From positions 1 to 53,175 of the forward strand of contig JAJPIM010000023.1 in the NCBI GenBank assembly GCA_021324775.1: a stretch of 53,175 nt of DNA, in the 5' to 3' direction. Source of the stretch: Gemmatimonadota bacterium (GTDB lineage: Bacteria; Gemmatimonadota; Gemmatimonadetes; Gemmatimonadales; Gemmatimonadaceae). Below, one piece after another: positions 25,702 to 33,131 of this stretch (positions are counted from its first letter, which is position 1; each line of letters opens with the position of its first letter). The position numbers were made by a program, and so were the translations under genes. A model generated the notes under the pieces. It was not told the origin of the DNA. It searched no databases and saw only the letters and a program-made list of their open reading frames with translations.

Positions 25702-25947
25702 CTACCGCCTAGACTGACTCCGTACAGTATTGCGAACCCGAAGTATGACGGAGAGGGTGAAGATCAGATCCAGTCCGAGTGGCAGGAGTAACTCTTCTCG
25801 TCTATGGTTGCTCGTACTATGTGATCCGAGCGTTACAACGATCGTGATCCATGCAATAGTTACTGCTGTATAGACTCCATCATCGACGAAGAGCGCGAGA
25901 ACTGCCTGCAGTGCGGATCTGATACCGCGTGTGATGGTGGTAGTCAT
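25702..25947 (-). CDS. Small two-helix membrane protein coupled to the COG4280-like gene
   Basis: An 81-residue protein with two hydrophobic segments (YTAVTIAWITIVVTLG and LLLPLGLDLIFTLSVILRV) separated by a charged loop (SHSTSNHRREE). Its ATG overlaps the TGA of the upstream gene in the sequence ATGA (25944-25947), so the two are almost certainly translated together. No family is recognised. It could be a small subunit or partner of the upstream polytopic protein. Confidence 0.68.
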   Translation of the reverse strand: MTTTITRGIRSALQAVLALFVDDGVYTAVTIAWITIVVTLGSHSTSNHRREELLLPLGLDLIFTLSVILRVRNTVRSQSRR

Positions 25948-26690
25948 GGCTTTGCCCGGGTTAGAAGTCCTCTCACTGTCGCGGCAATTGCCAGAGAAGA
26001 GGTGAGGTACAGAGCTGCAAGCCACACGAGTGAGAGGTCGTCACCAGGCCATGTATACCCAGCCCCTTCGCCGATCCAGAATGTCCCGAAGGAACTGAGC
26101 AATACTCCAACTGCCATTTTGAGTGTGTTTTCAGGCACACGAGTCAACGGTGTGCGGAGTAGTATTCCGGCTGTAAGAACCACTGTGCCGGCTGCTGTGG
26201 CGCCGATTACGGCGGGAATGAGCATATGTCCTGTCGTGCCCGTAGCAATGATGATGAACACTACTTCGATACCTTCGACCAGTACTCCGTTGAATGCTGT
26301 AACCGCAGCTATTGTATCAATACCCGACGCGCGGGGGGCGCGGTTACGTAATGCTGTCGTTTGAGACGTGTAAGCAACTGACTCATCGTGAAGACTGATA
26401 GTTCCGGCTGCACGGAGTGTGGATTTCTGCAACCACCGCATGCCGAAGAGCAGTAGCAACACACCCATTGCGAGGTGTAAATCAGCGAGTGGGAATTGGT
26501 CTAGCAGGGTACCGCCTGCTACTACAATGAGTCCCAGTGCTCCGAGCCCGGCAGCTACGCCGACGAGCGCTCCTCGCCACCCTCGTATTGTCCCTGCTGC
26601 CAGCACGATCGTGAACGCCTCGACGAATTCCACCAGTGAGGCGAGGAATGCCGTAATGATCGTTGGACCCGCGTGCATCCAGTTAATCAT
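25944..26690 (-). CDS. COG4280-like polytopic membrane protein (possible cation transporter)
   Basis: Membrane protein of 248 residues with about seven hydrophobic helices in two related halves. Each half carries an acidic motif inside a helix: SLVEFVEAFTIVLAAGTIRGW near the N-terminus and LVEGIEVVFIIIATGTTGH in the middle. Paired E-x-x-E motifs in an inverted or tandem repeat recall GDT1/UPF0016 (ExGDK) and FTR1 (REGLE) cation permeases. Metal transport is therefore plausible, but it is inferred from motif logic only. It is the first gene of a two-gene operon inside the lower-GC island. Confidence 0.7.
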   Translation of the reverse strand: MINWMHAGPTIITAFLASLVEFVEAFTIVLAAGTIRGWRGALVGVAAGLGALGLIVVAGGTLLDQFPLADLHLAMGVLLLLFGMRWLQKSTLRAAGTISLHDESVAYTSQTTALRNRAPRASGIDTIAAVTAFNGVLVEGIEVVFIIIATGTTGHMLIPAVIGATAAGTVVLTAGILLRTPLTRVPENTLKMAVGVLLSSFGTFWIGEGAGYTWPGDDLSLVWLAALYLTSSLAIAATVRGLLTRAKP

Positions 26691-26780
26691 CTATTTGAGA
26701 TAGTATGTAGGCCGTCGGTCCTACAGTGTTTGGTTCTGTACTCAGCGTATGTTAAGAAACTGAATATCCGGACTCGTTCG

Positions 26781-27137
26781 ATGCGACGCCAGGATGTATT
26801 CGCCCGCGATGATTATCGGTGTGTCTACTGTGGCAAGGTGTTCGATGTAGCGGAGTTGACGGTCGATCATGTGCGGCCACGAGTGCGAAGCGGGGACCGG
26901 TCTGGCGGCAACCTGGTCACGGCGTGCAGGAGTTGCAATACACGCAAAGGTGCCCAGCGCCTCGCCAATTTTCTCGCGTCTGATCCGGTCGCGCTGGGGA
27001 ATTTCTTTCGCTATTCGGCATCCGTCTGGCCACGTCATCTCCGGGTGCTCGAGGAAGAGCTTCGCCAGCTGGGCTTGTGGCCCTTGCGTCACGAGGGCGA
27101 GCCGCGGATCATTGCGCCGACGCCTTCCCGTAATTGA
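26781..27137 (+). CDS. HNH endonuclease
   Basis: HNH nuclease-fold protein of about 118 residues. RQDVFARDDYRCVYCGKVFDVAELTVDHVRPRVRSGDRSGGNLVTACRSC carries two CxxC zinc ligands, the DH pair and the central Asn, and it ends in NTRKGAQ. This is the small stand-alone HNH type. It is found in mobile contexts and elsewhere, and its specificity is unknown. It marks the right side of the low-GC island. The ATG at 26781 is the conservative start; the frame is open further upstream but those residues do not look like the family. Confidence 0.85.
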   Translation: MRRQDVFARDDYRCVYCGKVFDVAELTVDHVRPRVRSGDRSGGNLVTACRSCNTRKGAQRLANFLASDPVALGNFFRYSASVWPRHLRVLEEELRQLGLWPLRHEGEPRIIAPTPSRN

Positions 27138-27166
27138 CACCGCCCGACATCGCCAACGAGGTTCTC

Positions 27167-28792
27167 GTGCGCTTATGCCCGGTACTGCCTGCCTGCTTTC
27201 AATACGGAAAGCGGCGACTAATCTCTGGTGTGACTGGAGTCGCTCTGATTGCCTTACCGGTCCAGTTGGTGGCGCAGAGAGCGGCAATGCCTCCGAATTT
27301 CGATGCGTATGTAGCTCATGCACTCAAGGAGTTTGACACACCGGGCCTGGCTATCGCCATTGTGAAGGACGGCCAGGTCGTGCTTGCCAAGGGCTACGGT
27401 GTGAGACGCCTTGGTGATCCCGCGCCAGTCGATGCACATACGCTCTTCCAGATTGCCTCGAATACCAAAGCATTTACTGCTGCAGGGCTCGGGATTCTGG
27501 TGGACCAGGGAAAGCTGCAGTGGGATGATCGAGTAACGCAGTTCATTCCGGATTTCGAACTTTCGGATCCGTACGTCACCCGAGAGTTCACGGTGCGTGA
27601 TATGTTGACGCACCGTAGCGGCCTTGGCCTTGGTGCGGGTGACCTTCTCTGGTTCCACTCGAATTACTCCCGTCATGAGATCGTACGGCGTATCCGTGCT
27701 GCGAAGTTTGTGTCCGGATTCCGTGCTGCCTACGCGTACGACAACGTGATGTATATCGCGGCTGGTGAGATCTTCCCCTCAGTCACTGGCCAGAGTTGGG
27801 AAGTCTTCGTCCAGCATCAGATCCTCGACCCGCTTGGGATGACCGAGGCGAAGACGGGTGTTGAGTCCGTTCCCATGGGATCGAATGCTGCGACCCCACA
27901 TGGCCGGGCTGCGGACGGACACATTGAAATCGTGCCAGTTGATTCCGTTGATGCGACGGCTCCTGCTGGCGGGATCAACGCAAATGTTACGGATCTCGCG
28001 AAGTGGATGATGGTCCAGCTTGACTCCGGCCGTCTCGGCACTCGACGTATCTGGTCCGCTGCGCGTACGCGAGAGATGTGGGCGGGCCAGACCATTTTGC
28101 CGATCACGCCGCTGCCGGGCGTGCTGAATGCGCTGACGCCGAACTTTGCCATGTACGGGCTTGGGTGGGACCTCCGCGACTACCGGGGCCACAAGATCGT
28201 GTCCCATAGCGGCGGCCTCGCGGGGATGACGTCGCATACCGAGCTGGTGCCGAGCGAGAGACTTGGCGTCGTCGTTCTCACGAACATGGAGTCCGGGCTG
28301 TCCAACGCTCTTTGCGAGCGCGTCGTCGACGCCTACCTGGGTGCCCCAGCAACTGACTGGGCCGCGGCGGGCGCTGCTTTCGAGCGCCATCTGGATTCAC
28401 TGGGCCACGCCGCGGAACGAGCACAAAGTTCTGCTCGTGCAGCGGACTCGAAACCCTCACTGCCGCTGGAGAAATACACCGGCCGCTACACCGATGCGAT
28501 GTACGGCGACGCGACCATCACCAACGAAGGTGGCCACCTGGTACTGCGCTTCAGTCACTCTCCCGCGTTCACGGGCGACCTGGATCACTGGCAGTACGAC
28601 ACGTTCGTCGCGCACTGGCGCGCCAAGCACGTCGAGGATGCGTTCGTCACATTTGCGCTCACACCACAGGGCACGGTAGAAAGCATGAAAATGGCAGCAG
28701 TCTCACCGCTGGCCGACTTCAGCTTCGACTTTCAGGATCTCTTCTTTGTGCCAACCGTTGCCAGCGCACCCGTAGCCGCGGGGTCGCAGTGA
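27167..28792 (+). CDS. Exported serine hydrolase (beta-lactamase class C / penicillin-binding-like) with C-terminal DUF3471
   Basis: Exported serine hydrolase of 541 residues. A signal peptide (RRLISGVTGVALIALPVQLVAQ) precedes the class C fold. The nucleophile motif SxxK is SNTK (about 98-101), the YxN is YDN (about 192-194), and the KTG-equivalent is HSGG in HKIVSHSGGLAGM. The C-terminal 100 residues (LEKYTGRYTDAMYGDATIT) form a DUF3471-like beta domain. Such enzymes are D-aminopeptidases, esterases or DD-peptidases more often than true beta-lactamases. The GTG at 27167 has GAGG 5 bases upstream. Confidence 0.9.
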   Translation: MRLCPVLPACFQYGKRRLISGVTGVALIALPVQLVAQRAAMPPNFDAYVAHALKEFDTPGLAIAIVKDGQVVLAKGYGVRRLGDPAPVDAHTLFQIASNTKAFTAAGLGILVDQGKLQWDDRVTQFIPDFELSDPYVTREFTVRDMLTHRSGLGLGAGDLLWFHSNYSRHEIVRRIRAAKFVSGFRAAYAYDNVMYIAAGEIFPSVTGQSWEVFVQHQILDPLGMTEAKTGVESVPMGSNAATPHGRAADGHIEIVPVDSVDATAPAGGINANVTDLAKWMMVQLDSGRLGTRRIWSAARTREMWAGQTILPITPLPGVLNALTPNFAMYGLGWDLRDYRGHKIVSHSGGLAGMTSHTELVPSERLGVVVLTNMESGLSNALCERVVDAYLGAPATDWAAAGAAFERHLDSLGHAAERAQSSARAADSKPSLPLEKYTGRYTDAMYGDATITNEGGHLVLRFSHSPAFTGDLDHWQYDTFVAHWRAKHVEDAFVTFALTPQGTVESMKMAAVSPLADFSFDFQDLFFVPTVASAPVAAGSQ

Positions 28793-28857
28793 CACACCCA
28801 GTGCACCGGTCCGCAGCGCACTGACGAGCAGCACACTGACGATAGGAGTCCGCTGGC

Positions 28858-29373
28858 ATGGCTGCGGGATCTGGTGAAGCGAGGCACCCGCTCACACGAG
28901 GCGAACGAGTCTGGCTCATGGTCCTCTACTGGGGTCTCGTGGCCGCATGCGTTCTGTTCACCGTCGTGGGCTGGCGGCTGGTCCGCGCCCAAGAGCTGCC
29001 GCTGCGGAACGCGCGGACTGTGCCTGCGACGGTCATCCGAGTCGATGTGATCGCGCATAAAGACCCTCAGGGACACACCCTGGAGCAGCCCATCGTGATG
29101 TATGCGTACGAGGTGGATGGTGTCCGCTACAGTACCGACCGGGTCACGCTGCGGGAGGCATCCCGTGCTGGGCGGTGGGCCAAGGATATCGCATCCCGCT
29201 TCCACGCCGGGGATACAGTCACCGCGTACTACGACCCGGCCACCCCAGGCTCCGCGTTCCTCGTCACGGAGCGCAGCTGGGTGATCTACGCGGCGTTCTT
29301 TGTGCCCCTGGTGCTCGCGATACTGCTGTGTCTCCTATGGCCCCGCGTTCTCGGTCAAGCCACGACTGGCTAA
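28858..29373 (+). CDS. DUF3592 membrane protein
   Basis: A 171-residue protein with an N-terminal helix (VWLMVLYWGLVAACVLFTVVGW) and a C-terminal helix (WVIYAAFFVPLVLAILLCLLWP). Between them is the DUF3592 beta domain: ATVIRVDV, YAYEVDGVRYSTDRVTL and HAGDTVTAYYDPATPGSAFL. The function of the family is unknown. AGGAG lies about 8 bases before the ATG. It follows the serine hydrolase by 65 bases and precedes the DedA gene by 23, so it is probably part of a membrane-gene cluster. Confidence 0.82.
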   Translation: MAAGSGEARHPLTRGERVWLMVLYWGLVAACVLFTVVGWRLVRAQELPLRNARTVPATVIRVDVIAHKDPQGHTLEQPIVMYAYEVDGVRYSTDRVTLREASRAGRWAKDIASRFHAGDTVTAYYDPATPGSAFLVTERSWVIYAAFFVPLVLAILLCLLWPRVLGQATTG

Positions 29374-29396
29374 CCCGAAGTGCTTAGCTTGAGGCG

Positions 29397-30029
29397 ATGC
29401 CCGTCTCGTGGCACGTATCGTTGCACCTGCACCACCTGATCGCGCGATACGGCTACGCCGTCGTCGCGCTGTTCGTCGGTGGGGAAAGCATCGGTATCCC
29501 GGTTCCGGGTGAGACTGTCTTGCTGACGGCTGCCGCGTTCGCTGGACGCGGGCATCTCTCGATTATCGGTGTGATCATCGCCTCAGTCGCTGGCATCATC
29601 TGCGGCGGTTCGGGTGGGTACTGGATCGGCCACACCGCTGGCCAACGGATCGTCATTCGCTATGGCCGCTGGGCCGGGATCACGTCAGAGCGTCTCGATC
29701 ACACACGCGAGTTCTTCGCGCGTTATGGCGCGCGCGCCGTGATGGTGGGACGCTTCATCCCGATTGTGCGCATACTCGCCAGCATCGTTGCCGGGATCTC
29801 GGACATGCCGTTCGCTACGTTCTCCGTGTACAACGCGATCGCGGGTATCATCTGGTCGGTGCTCTTCGGCCTCCTGGGCTTCGAGTTTGCCCGTGATCTT
29901 CCCCGTCTCGAGAACCGTGTAGGCGAAGCTGGGATTATCGCGCTGATCGCCTTTGGCGTCGCATTCGTTGGTTTCCTGGTTTGGCGGCACTTCCGCCGCG
30001 AGAAGCCTGGGACGAGGGCCGGAGTGTAA
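29397..30029 (+). CDS. DedA family membrane protein
   Basis: DedA/SNARE-associated (VTT) protein of 210 residues, from a family implicated in lipid scrambling and undecaprenyl-phosphate recycling. Signature segments are FVGGESIGIPVPGETVLLTAAAFAG, the re-entrant GGYWIGHTAGQRIVIRYGRW, and the hallmark FFARYGARAVMVGRFIPIVRILASIVAGISDMPFATFSVYNAIAGIIWS. A terminal helix and a basic tail (WRHFRREKPG) follow. The Glu of GESIG and the Arg residues of GRFIPIVR are the residues usually required. Confidence 0.92.
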   Translation: MPVSWHVSLHLHHLIARYGYAVVALFVGGESIGIPVPGETVLLTAAAFAGRGHLSIIGVIIASVAGIICGGSGGYWIGHTAGQRIVIRYGRWAGITSERLDHTREFFARYGARAVMVGRFIPIVRILASIVAGISDMPFATFSVYNAIAGIIWSVLFGLLGFEFARDLPRLENRVGEAGIIALIAFGVAFVGFLVWRHFRREKPGTRAGV

Positions 30030-30062
30030 AGGATCTGGGCACCGGTGGACGGCATTGGCTGG

Positions 30063-30176
30063 TGGGGCCGTTGCCTGGCAGGGCGACCTGCGGTTTCCGA
30101 ACGGTCCCTGCTGCGTAGGACCACTAGCTGTGGCGCGGCGGCAAGTGGGGCCGTTCGCGAACGGCCCCTGCTGCCC
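30063..30176 (+). repeat. Dispersed repeat module A, two adjacent copies
   Basis: GGGGCCGTTGCCTGGCAGGG to CCGAACGGTCCCTGCTGCGTAG (30063-30116) is followed by a shortened form, GGGGCCGTTCGCGAACGGCCCC (30147-30168 and flank), which is a nearly perfect hairpin. Both match module A at 1.89 kb. They lie between the DedA and SPOR genes. A spurious reading frame runs through them into the SPOR gene. Confidence 0.8.
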
Positions 30177-30272
30177 TCGACGACAGGCGGCGGTGGGCGG
30201 CAACGACGGTCCTGCTGCGTTTCCACACAGGCCGATGCATCTTACGGCAGAGGTCTTTTGCAGGGAGTGCAC

Positions 30273-30797
30273 ATGACCGGGCGCCGGAACGCACGTGATT
30301 CGTGGTTTTGCTTCCGCACGTGGATCGCTTGCGCGTGTCTGTTGCTCTGTTGGGTCTCGCCGAATCTGTCGGCCCAGACGAGCAGTGTGGTGTCGCCGCC
30401 TGCTGCTGTACCAGCACCACCAGCGCCGGTGGTCTGTGCCGCTCCCGCGGCTACTGCCGACCACGTTGCCCCCGCCGCCGCCCCCGGTCGCGTGATCGCG
30501 TCGGCTGGTGACATCGCTGGCAAGTCCGACAGCAAGTCCGACGGCAAAGCCGCTCTGAACGGAGGGACGAAAACACGCCAGTGGACAGTGCAAGTGGCGT
30601 CCTTCGAGAGCCTGCAGGATGCGCAGTCGATGCAACAATCACTTTGCGGGCATGGATATGACGCGCGCATCGTGGGCGTGGCCAGGCCCTATGTCGTTCG
30701 TGTTGGACGGTTCGCGACGTCTCAGGATGCACTTGTGGCTGCGCGTCGTTTGTCTACCCCGAAGCTCACGGTATTCGTCACGCAGGCTGAGCGCTAG
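30273..30797 (+). CDS. Exported SPOR-domain protein
   Basis: Envelope protein of 174 residues. A hydrophobic signal (WIACACLLLCWVSPNLSAQ) is followed by a Pro/Ala-rich linker and a C-terminal SPOR domain: RQWTVQVASFESLQDAQSMQQSLCGHGYDARIVGVARPYVVRVGRFATSQDALVAARRL. SPOR domains bind denuded septal peptidoglycan, so a role at division sites or the cell wall is likely. AGGGAG lies 6 bases upstream of the ATG. The polypurine tract begins right after the stop codon. Confidence 0.88.
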   Translation: MTGRRNARDSWFCFRTWIACACLLLCWVSPNLSAQTSSVVSPPAAVPAPPAPVVCAAPAATADHVAPAAAPGRVIASAGDIAGKSDSKSDGKAALNGGTKTRQWTVQVASFESLQDAQSMQQSLCGHGYDARIVGVARPYVVRVGRFATSQDALVAARRLSTPKLTVFVTQAER

Positions 30798-30798
30798 T

Positions 30799-30890
30799 CC
30801 GAAAGGAGAAAGTAAGGAGTAGAAAGTAGAAAACAGAAGACAGAAAGCGGAAAGCAGAAAGCAGAAAGCAGAAAGTAGAAAGCGGGATAA
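30799..30890 (+). repeat. Polypurine tract (AGAAAGC-type satellite), site 2
   Basis: About 90 bases of nearly pure purine built from units such as AGAAAGC and AGAAAGT, including GCAGAAAGCAGAAAGCAGAAA. It lies between the SPOR stop and the crcB promoter. Read on the minus strand it yields FLLSAFCF-type peptides, which I regard as non-coding. Confidence 0.85.
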
Positions 30891-30899
30891 GGCAGGATG

Positions 30900-30928
30900 T
30901 TGACCTGTCTGCGGCGTGTTGGTAGGAT
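30900..30928 (+). promoter_or_regulatory. Promoter of the fluoride-responsive crcB operon
   Basis: TTGACC (30900-30905) and TAGGAT (30923-30928) are separated by exactly 17 bases. Initiation about 7 bases downstream would place the RNA start near 30935, ten bases before the riboswitch. The position relative to the riboswitch makes this the best supported promoter in the window. Confidence 0.65.
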
Positions 30929-30944
30929 TGCGAAGTTTGATTTC

Positions 30945-31010
30945 GGGTGATGGAGCTCACCCAAACTGCCGCCCTGGTCATGGCTGAGGGTACGGCTGAT
31001 GGCTCCTACG
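30945..31010 (+). promoter_or_regulatory. Fluoride riboswitch (crcB RNA motif)
   Basis: GGGTGATGGAGCTCACCC then AAACTGCC, and later GGCTGATGGCTCCTAC, reproduce the aptamer core of the known Thermotoga-type fluoride riboswitch: a GGxGATGG stem, AACTGCC pseudoknot strand and GCTGATGxCTCCTAC closing strand. It lies about 120 bases before crcB. The 3' strand (GCTCC, 31002-31006) pairs either with GGAGC of the aptamer (30952-30956) or with GGGAGC of the following terminator. That is a transcription-attenuation switch in which fluoride should favour read-through. Confidence 0.92.
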
Positions 31011-31034
31011 CGAGGCTTGGCGTGGGAGCTTTTT
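31002..31034 (+). terminator. Riboswitch-controlled intrinsic terminator
   Basis: GCTCCTACGC (31002-31011) pairs with GCGTGGGAGC (31020-31029), loop GAGGCTTG, followed by TTTTT (31030-31034). Its left arm overlaps the 3' strand of the fluoride aptamer, so aptamer and terminator are mutually exclusive. Confidence 0.9.
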
Positions 31035-31065
31035 GTTGCCCACGACCGGTATTGATCTAGTCTGT

Positions 31066-31125
31066 TCGCTGGCCAGACAGCGACTTCATCGGAGCTCGCC
31101 GGCCAGATGGCGACTTCCTCGGAGG
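31066..31125 (+). repeat. Tandem 30-bp hairpin repeats in the crcB leader
   Basis: Two 30-base units (31066-31095 and 31096-31125) match at 25 of 30 positions. Each folds as a small hairpin: TCGCTG/CAGCGA in unit 1 and TCGCCG/TGGCGA in unit 2 around the same loop GCCAGA. The stem differences keep pairing (T-A replaced by C-G, G-C replaced by G-T). The second unit ends in GGAGG, the crcB ribosome-binding site. Confidence 0.75.
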
Positions 31126-31132
31126 GATCAGG

Positions 31133-31528
31133 GTGAAAATGTTCTGGGCCGTAGCGATTGGTGCTGCAGCCGGTGGCGTATGCCGGTATTACCTCGGCGC
31201 GTTCGTGCAGCAGCATACGGGAGCCGCGTTCCCGTATGGGACGCTCCTGATCAACATCACCGGGAGCCTGGTCCTCGGGTTCCTGCTCCGCTATGCGCTC
31301 ACGACGCAGACGTGGAGCATCGAGTTGCGTGCCCTGCTGACGACGGGTTTCTGCGGCGGGTATACGACGTTCTCGACGTACAGCTATGAAACGGCAATGC
31401 TTCTGGAAGATGGCGAATATCAGCGGGCGGCCGTTTACGCGGTGGGCAGTGTCGTTGCGGCGCTCGTGTTCACGTTTGTGGGTTTCATCCTCGCGCGCGA
31501 ACTGATTGCGTGGCGCGAGCATTTCTGA
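31133..31528 (+). CDS. crcB: Fluoride channel CrcB/Fluc
   Basis: Four-helix fluoride exporter of 131 residues that works as a dual-topology dimer in the inner membrane. Seen are AIGAAAGGVCRYYLGAFV, FPYGTLLINITGSLVLGFLL with the conserved Asn, and TGFCGGYTTFSTYSYE with the Phe-box and Thr-Phe-Ser track. The GTG start has GGAGG 7 bases upstream; an ATG two codons later is possible. The gene is preceded by a fluoride riboswitch and followed by a DUF190 gene, a known pairing. A single full-length gene implies a homodimeric channel. Confidence 0.96.
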   Translation: MKMFWAVAIGAAAGGVCRYYLGAFVQQHTGAAFPYGTLLINITGSLVLGFLLRYALTTQTWSIELRALLTTGFCGGYTTFSTYSYETAMLLEDGEYQRAAVYAVGSVVAALVFTFVGFILARELIAWREHF

Positions 31529-31588
31529 CCTTGTCGTATTCGGATACGTAGGCGCTTCGGCGCTGTCAGACTGATCCCGGGAGGAGTC

Positions 31589-31966
31589 ATGCACGGTTTC
31601 ACGGGTGAACGCGTCCTGATGCGTATCCACATCGGGGAGCGCGATAAGTGGAAGGGCAAGCCGCTGTACCGCGCCATCACAGAGTTGTTGCGTGCGAAAC
31701 ACTACGCAGGCTGTACGGTGGTTCGTGCCATCATGGGCTTTGGCGCCAGCTCCAAGGTGCATTCCGACCGGATCGAGGTGCTGTCACTCGACTTGCCGAT
31801 CGTGATCGAATGCGTGGAGACAGAGGAGAAGATCGAGGCGATCCTTCCCGAGCTTGATCAGATGATCGGAGGCGGTCTCACCACCCTCGAACGCGTTCGG
31901 GTCATCATGTACCGCCCCGGTGTCCCACATGAGGAGCGAGCTAGCACGGGGCCGAGGACCAGCTAG
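31589..31966 (+). CDS. DUF190 (PII-like) family protein
   Basis: A 125-residue protein of the DUF190 family, which adopts a PII/GlnB-like trimeric fold. It shows GERVLMRIHIGERDKWKGKPLYRAITELLRAKHYAGCTVVRAIMGFGASS, then SLDLPIVIECVETEEKIEAILPELDQMIGGGLTTLERVRVI. It is often encoded beside crcB and probably senses a nucleotide or modulates fluoride export, though its role is not proven. GGGAGGAG precedes the ATG. Its stop codon overlaps the convergent flavoenzyme stop in a shared CTAG. Confidence 0.9.
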   Translation: MHGFTGERVLMRIHIGERDKWKGKPLYRAITELLRAKHYAGCTVVRAIMGFGASSKVHSDRIEVLSLDLPIVIECVETEEKIEAILPELDQMIGGGLTTLERVRVIMYRPGVPHEERASTGPRTS

Positions 31967-33120
31967 GACTTCACGGCGGCGGCAGCGCGATGGCGTGCCA
32001 GCCTGAACAGGGAGAGATCGGCGTCCGTGCTTCCCGTCATCGCCAGATCGGCCAGCAGCTCGCCGATCACACTTGCGAACTTGAACCCGTGCCCCGAACA
32101 CGGGCTGGCGACGACGACGGCCTGGCTCTCCGGATGCGTGTCGATGAGAAACTGGCCGTCCGGCGTGTCTGTGTAGAAGCACACGGCCGACGCGACTGGC
32201 GACGGGTCGGCGTCGGGTACCATCTCCCGCACGCGGGTGCTGACGCGCTCGACGTCGTGTGCGGAGATGTGGCGATCCACGGCGTCGGGATCGGATTTCG
32301 GTCCGTCGTGATGGATCCCCGCCTTGAAACCATCGCCCATGTCCGGCACGGCGTACCAGATGTGGCCCGGTTCGTACTCCCACATGAAACACGCGATCCG
32401 GTCAGGACCGATCCCTGCTGTTCCCGGCTTGGGGCGAAACCAGTGCATGACCTGCCGCTCCGCTGCCAGCGGGACGCCAAGACCGGGGACGAGCTTTCCC
32501 ATCCACGCACCGAGGGTCAGCACGAGACGGTCCGCGCGGTACGCCGCGCGGGGAGTGGTCACGGTGACGCCTTCGCCCTCCGCGTTCCATCGGATGAGTG
32601 GTTCCTCGGTGTGGATGGCAGCGCCGGCCTGCTTCGCGAGTTTCAGAAACGTCGCGACCGCCAGCTCGGGTAGCAGCACTCCCGCGTGCGGCTCCCAGAT
32701 GGCAACTGTTTCGGCTGGCGCTCGTAATCCTGGCGCGCGCTGCGCGAGTGCGGCGCCGGATATCTCTTCGTGGGGGATGTTGTTGAGGCGGACACTATCC
32801 CGCGCGCCGCTCACGAGCATGCTGTCGTGTGCACCGAGATAGAGTTGGCCTGTCGGGTAGTACAGCCGTTCGCCGCTCGCCGCCTCCAGCTCGCGCCATG
32901 ATTCGTGTGCCCGTCCGACGAGCGGTACGTAGGAGGGATCGTCCCAGTACGCCGTCCGGATGATGCGGGAGTGTCCGTGGGTCGACCCCATCGTGTGGGG
33001 CGGATCGAACCGGTCGAGTCCCAGGACTCGCTGGCCGCGGCGAGCGAGCTGGTAGGCGGCGGAGCTGCCCATTGCGCCGAGTCCGGCGACGATCACGTCG
33101 TAGGTACGGGGTGACGGCAT
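31963..33120 (-). CDS. Monomeric sarcosine oxidase / N-methyl amino acid oxidase-like flavoenzyme
   Basis: FAD-dependent amine oxidase of 385 residues. The Rossmann motif VAGLGAMGSSAAYQL is at the N-terminus, followed by GSTHGHSRIIRTAYW. Lys266 in GDGFKAGIHHDG corresponds to the oxygen-activating Lys of sarcosine oxidase. Cys314 in CFYTDTPDGQFLIDTHP corresponds to the residue that links FAD covalently, and GHGFKFASVIGE completes the site. Likely reactions are oxidative demethylation of sarcosine, N-methyltryptophan or a related N-methyl amino acid, giving formaldehyde and H2O2. The ATG at 33120 is used; upstream in-frame residues come from a polypyrimidine leader. Confidence 0.9.
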   Translation of the reverse strand: MPSPRTYDVIVAGLGAMGSSAAYQLARRGQRVLGLDRFDPPHTMGSTHGHSRIIRTAYWDDPSYVPLVGRAHESWRELEAASGERLYYPTGQLYLGAHDSMLVSGARDSVRLNNIPHEEISGAALAQRAPGLRAPAETVAIWEPHAGVLLPELAVATFLKLAKQAGAAIHTEEPLIRWNAEGEGVTVTTPRAAYRADRLVLTLGAWMGKLVPGLGVPLAAERQVMHWFRPKPGTAGIGPDRIACFMWEYEPGHIWYAVPDMGDGFKAGIHHDGPKSDPDAVDRHISAHDVERVSTRVREMVPDADPSPVASAVCFYTDTPDGQFLIDTHPESQAVVVASPCSGHGFKFASVIGELLADLAMTGSTDADLSLFRLARHRAAAAVKS

Positions 33121-33131
33121 AGTGGCGGTGC

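Noticed and set aside
30794-31762. 322-residue minus-strand reading frame with FLLSAFCF repeats
   Set aside because: It arises from the polypurine satellite and runs antisense to the riboswitch, crcB and DUF190, which are clearly real.
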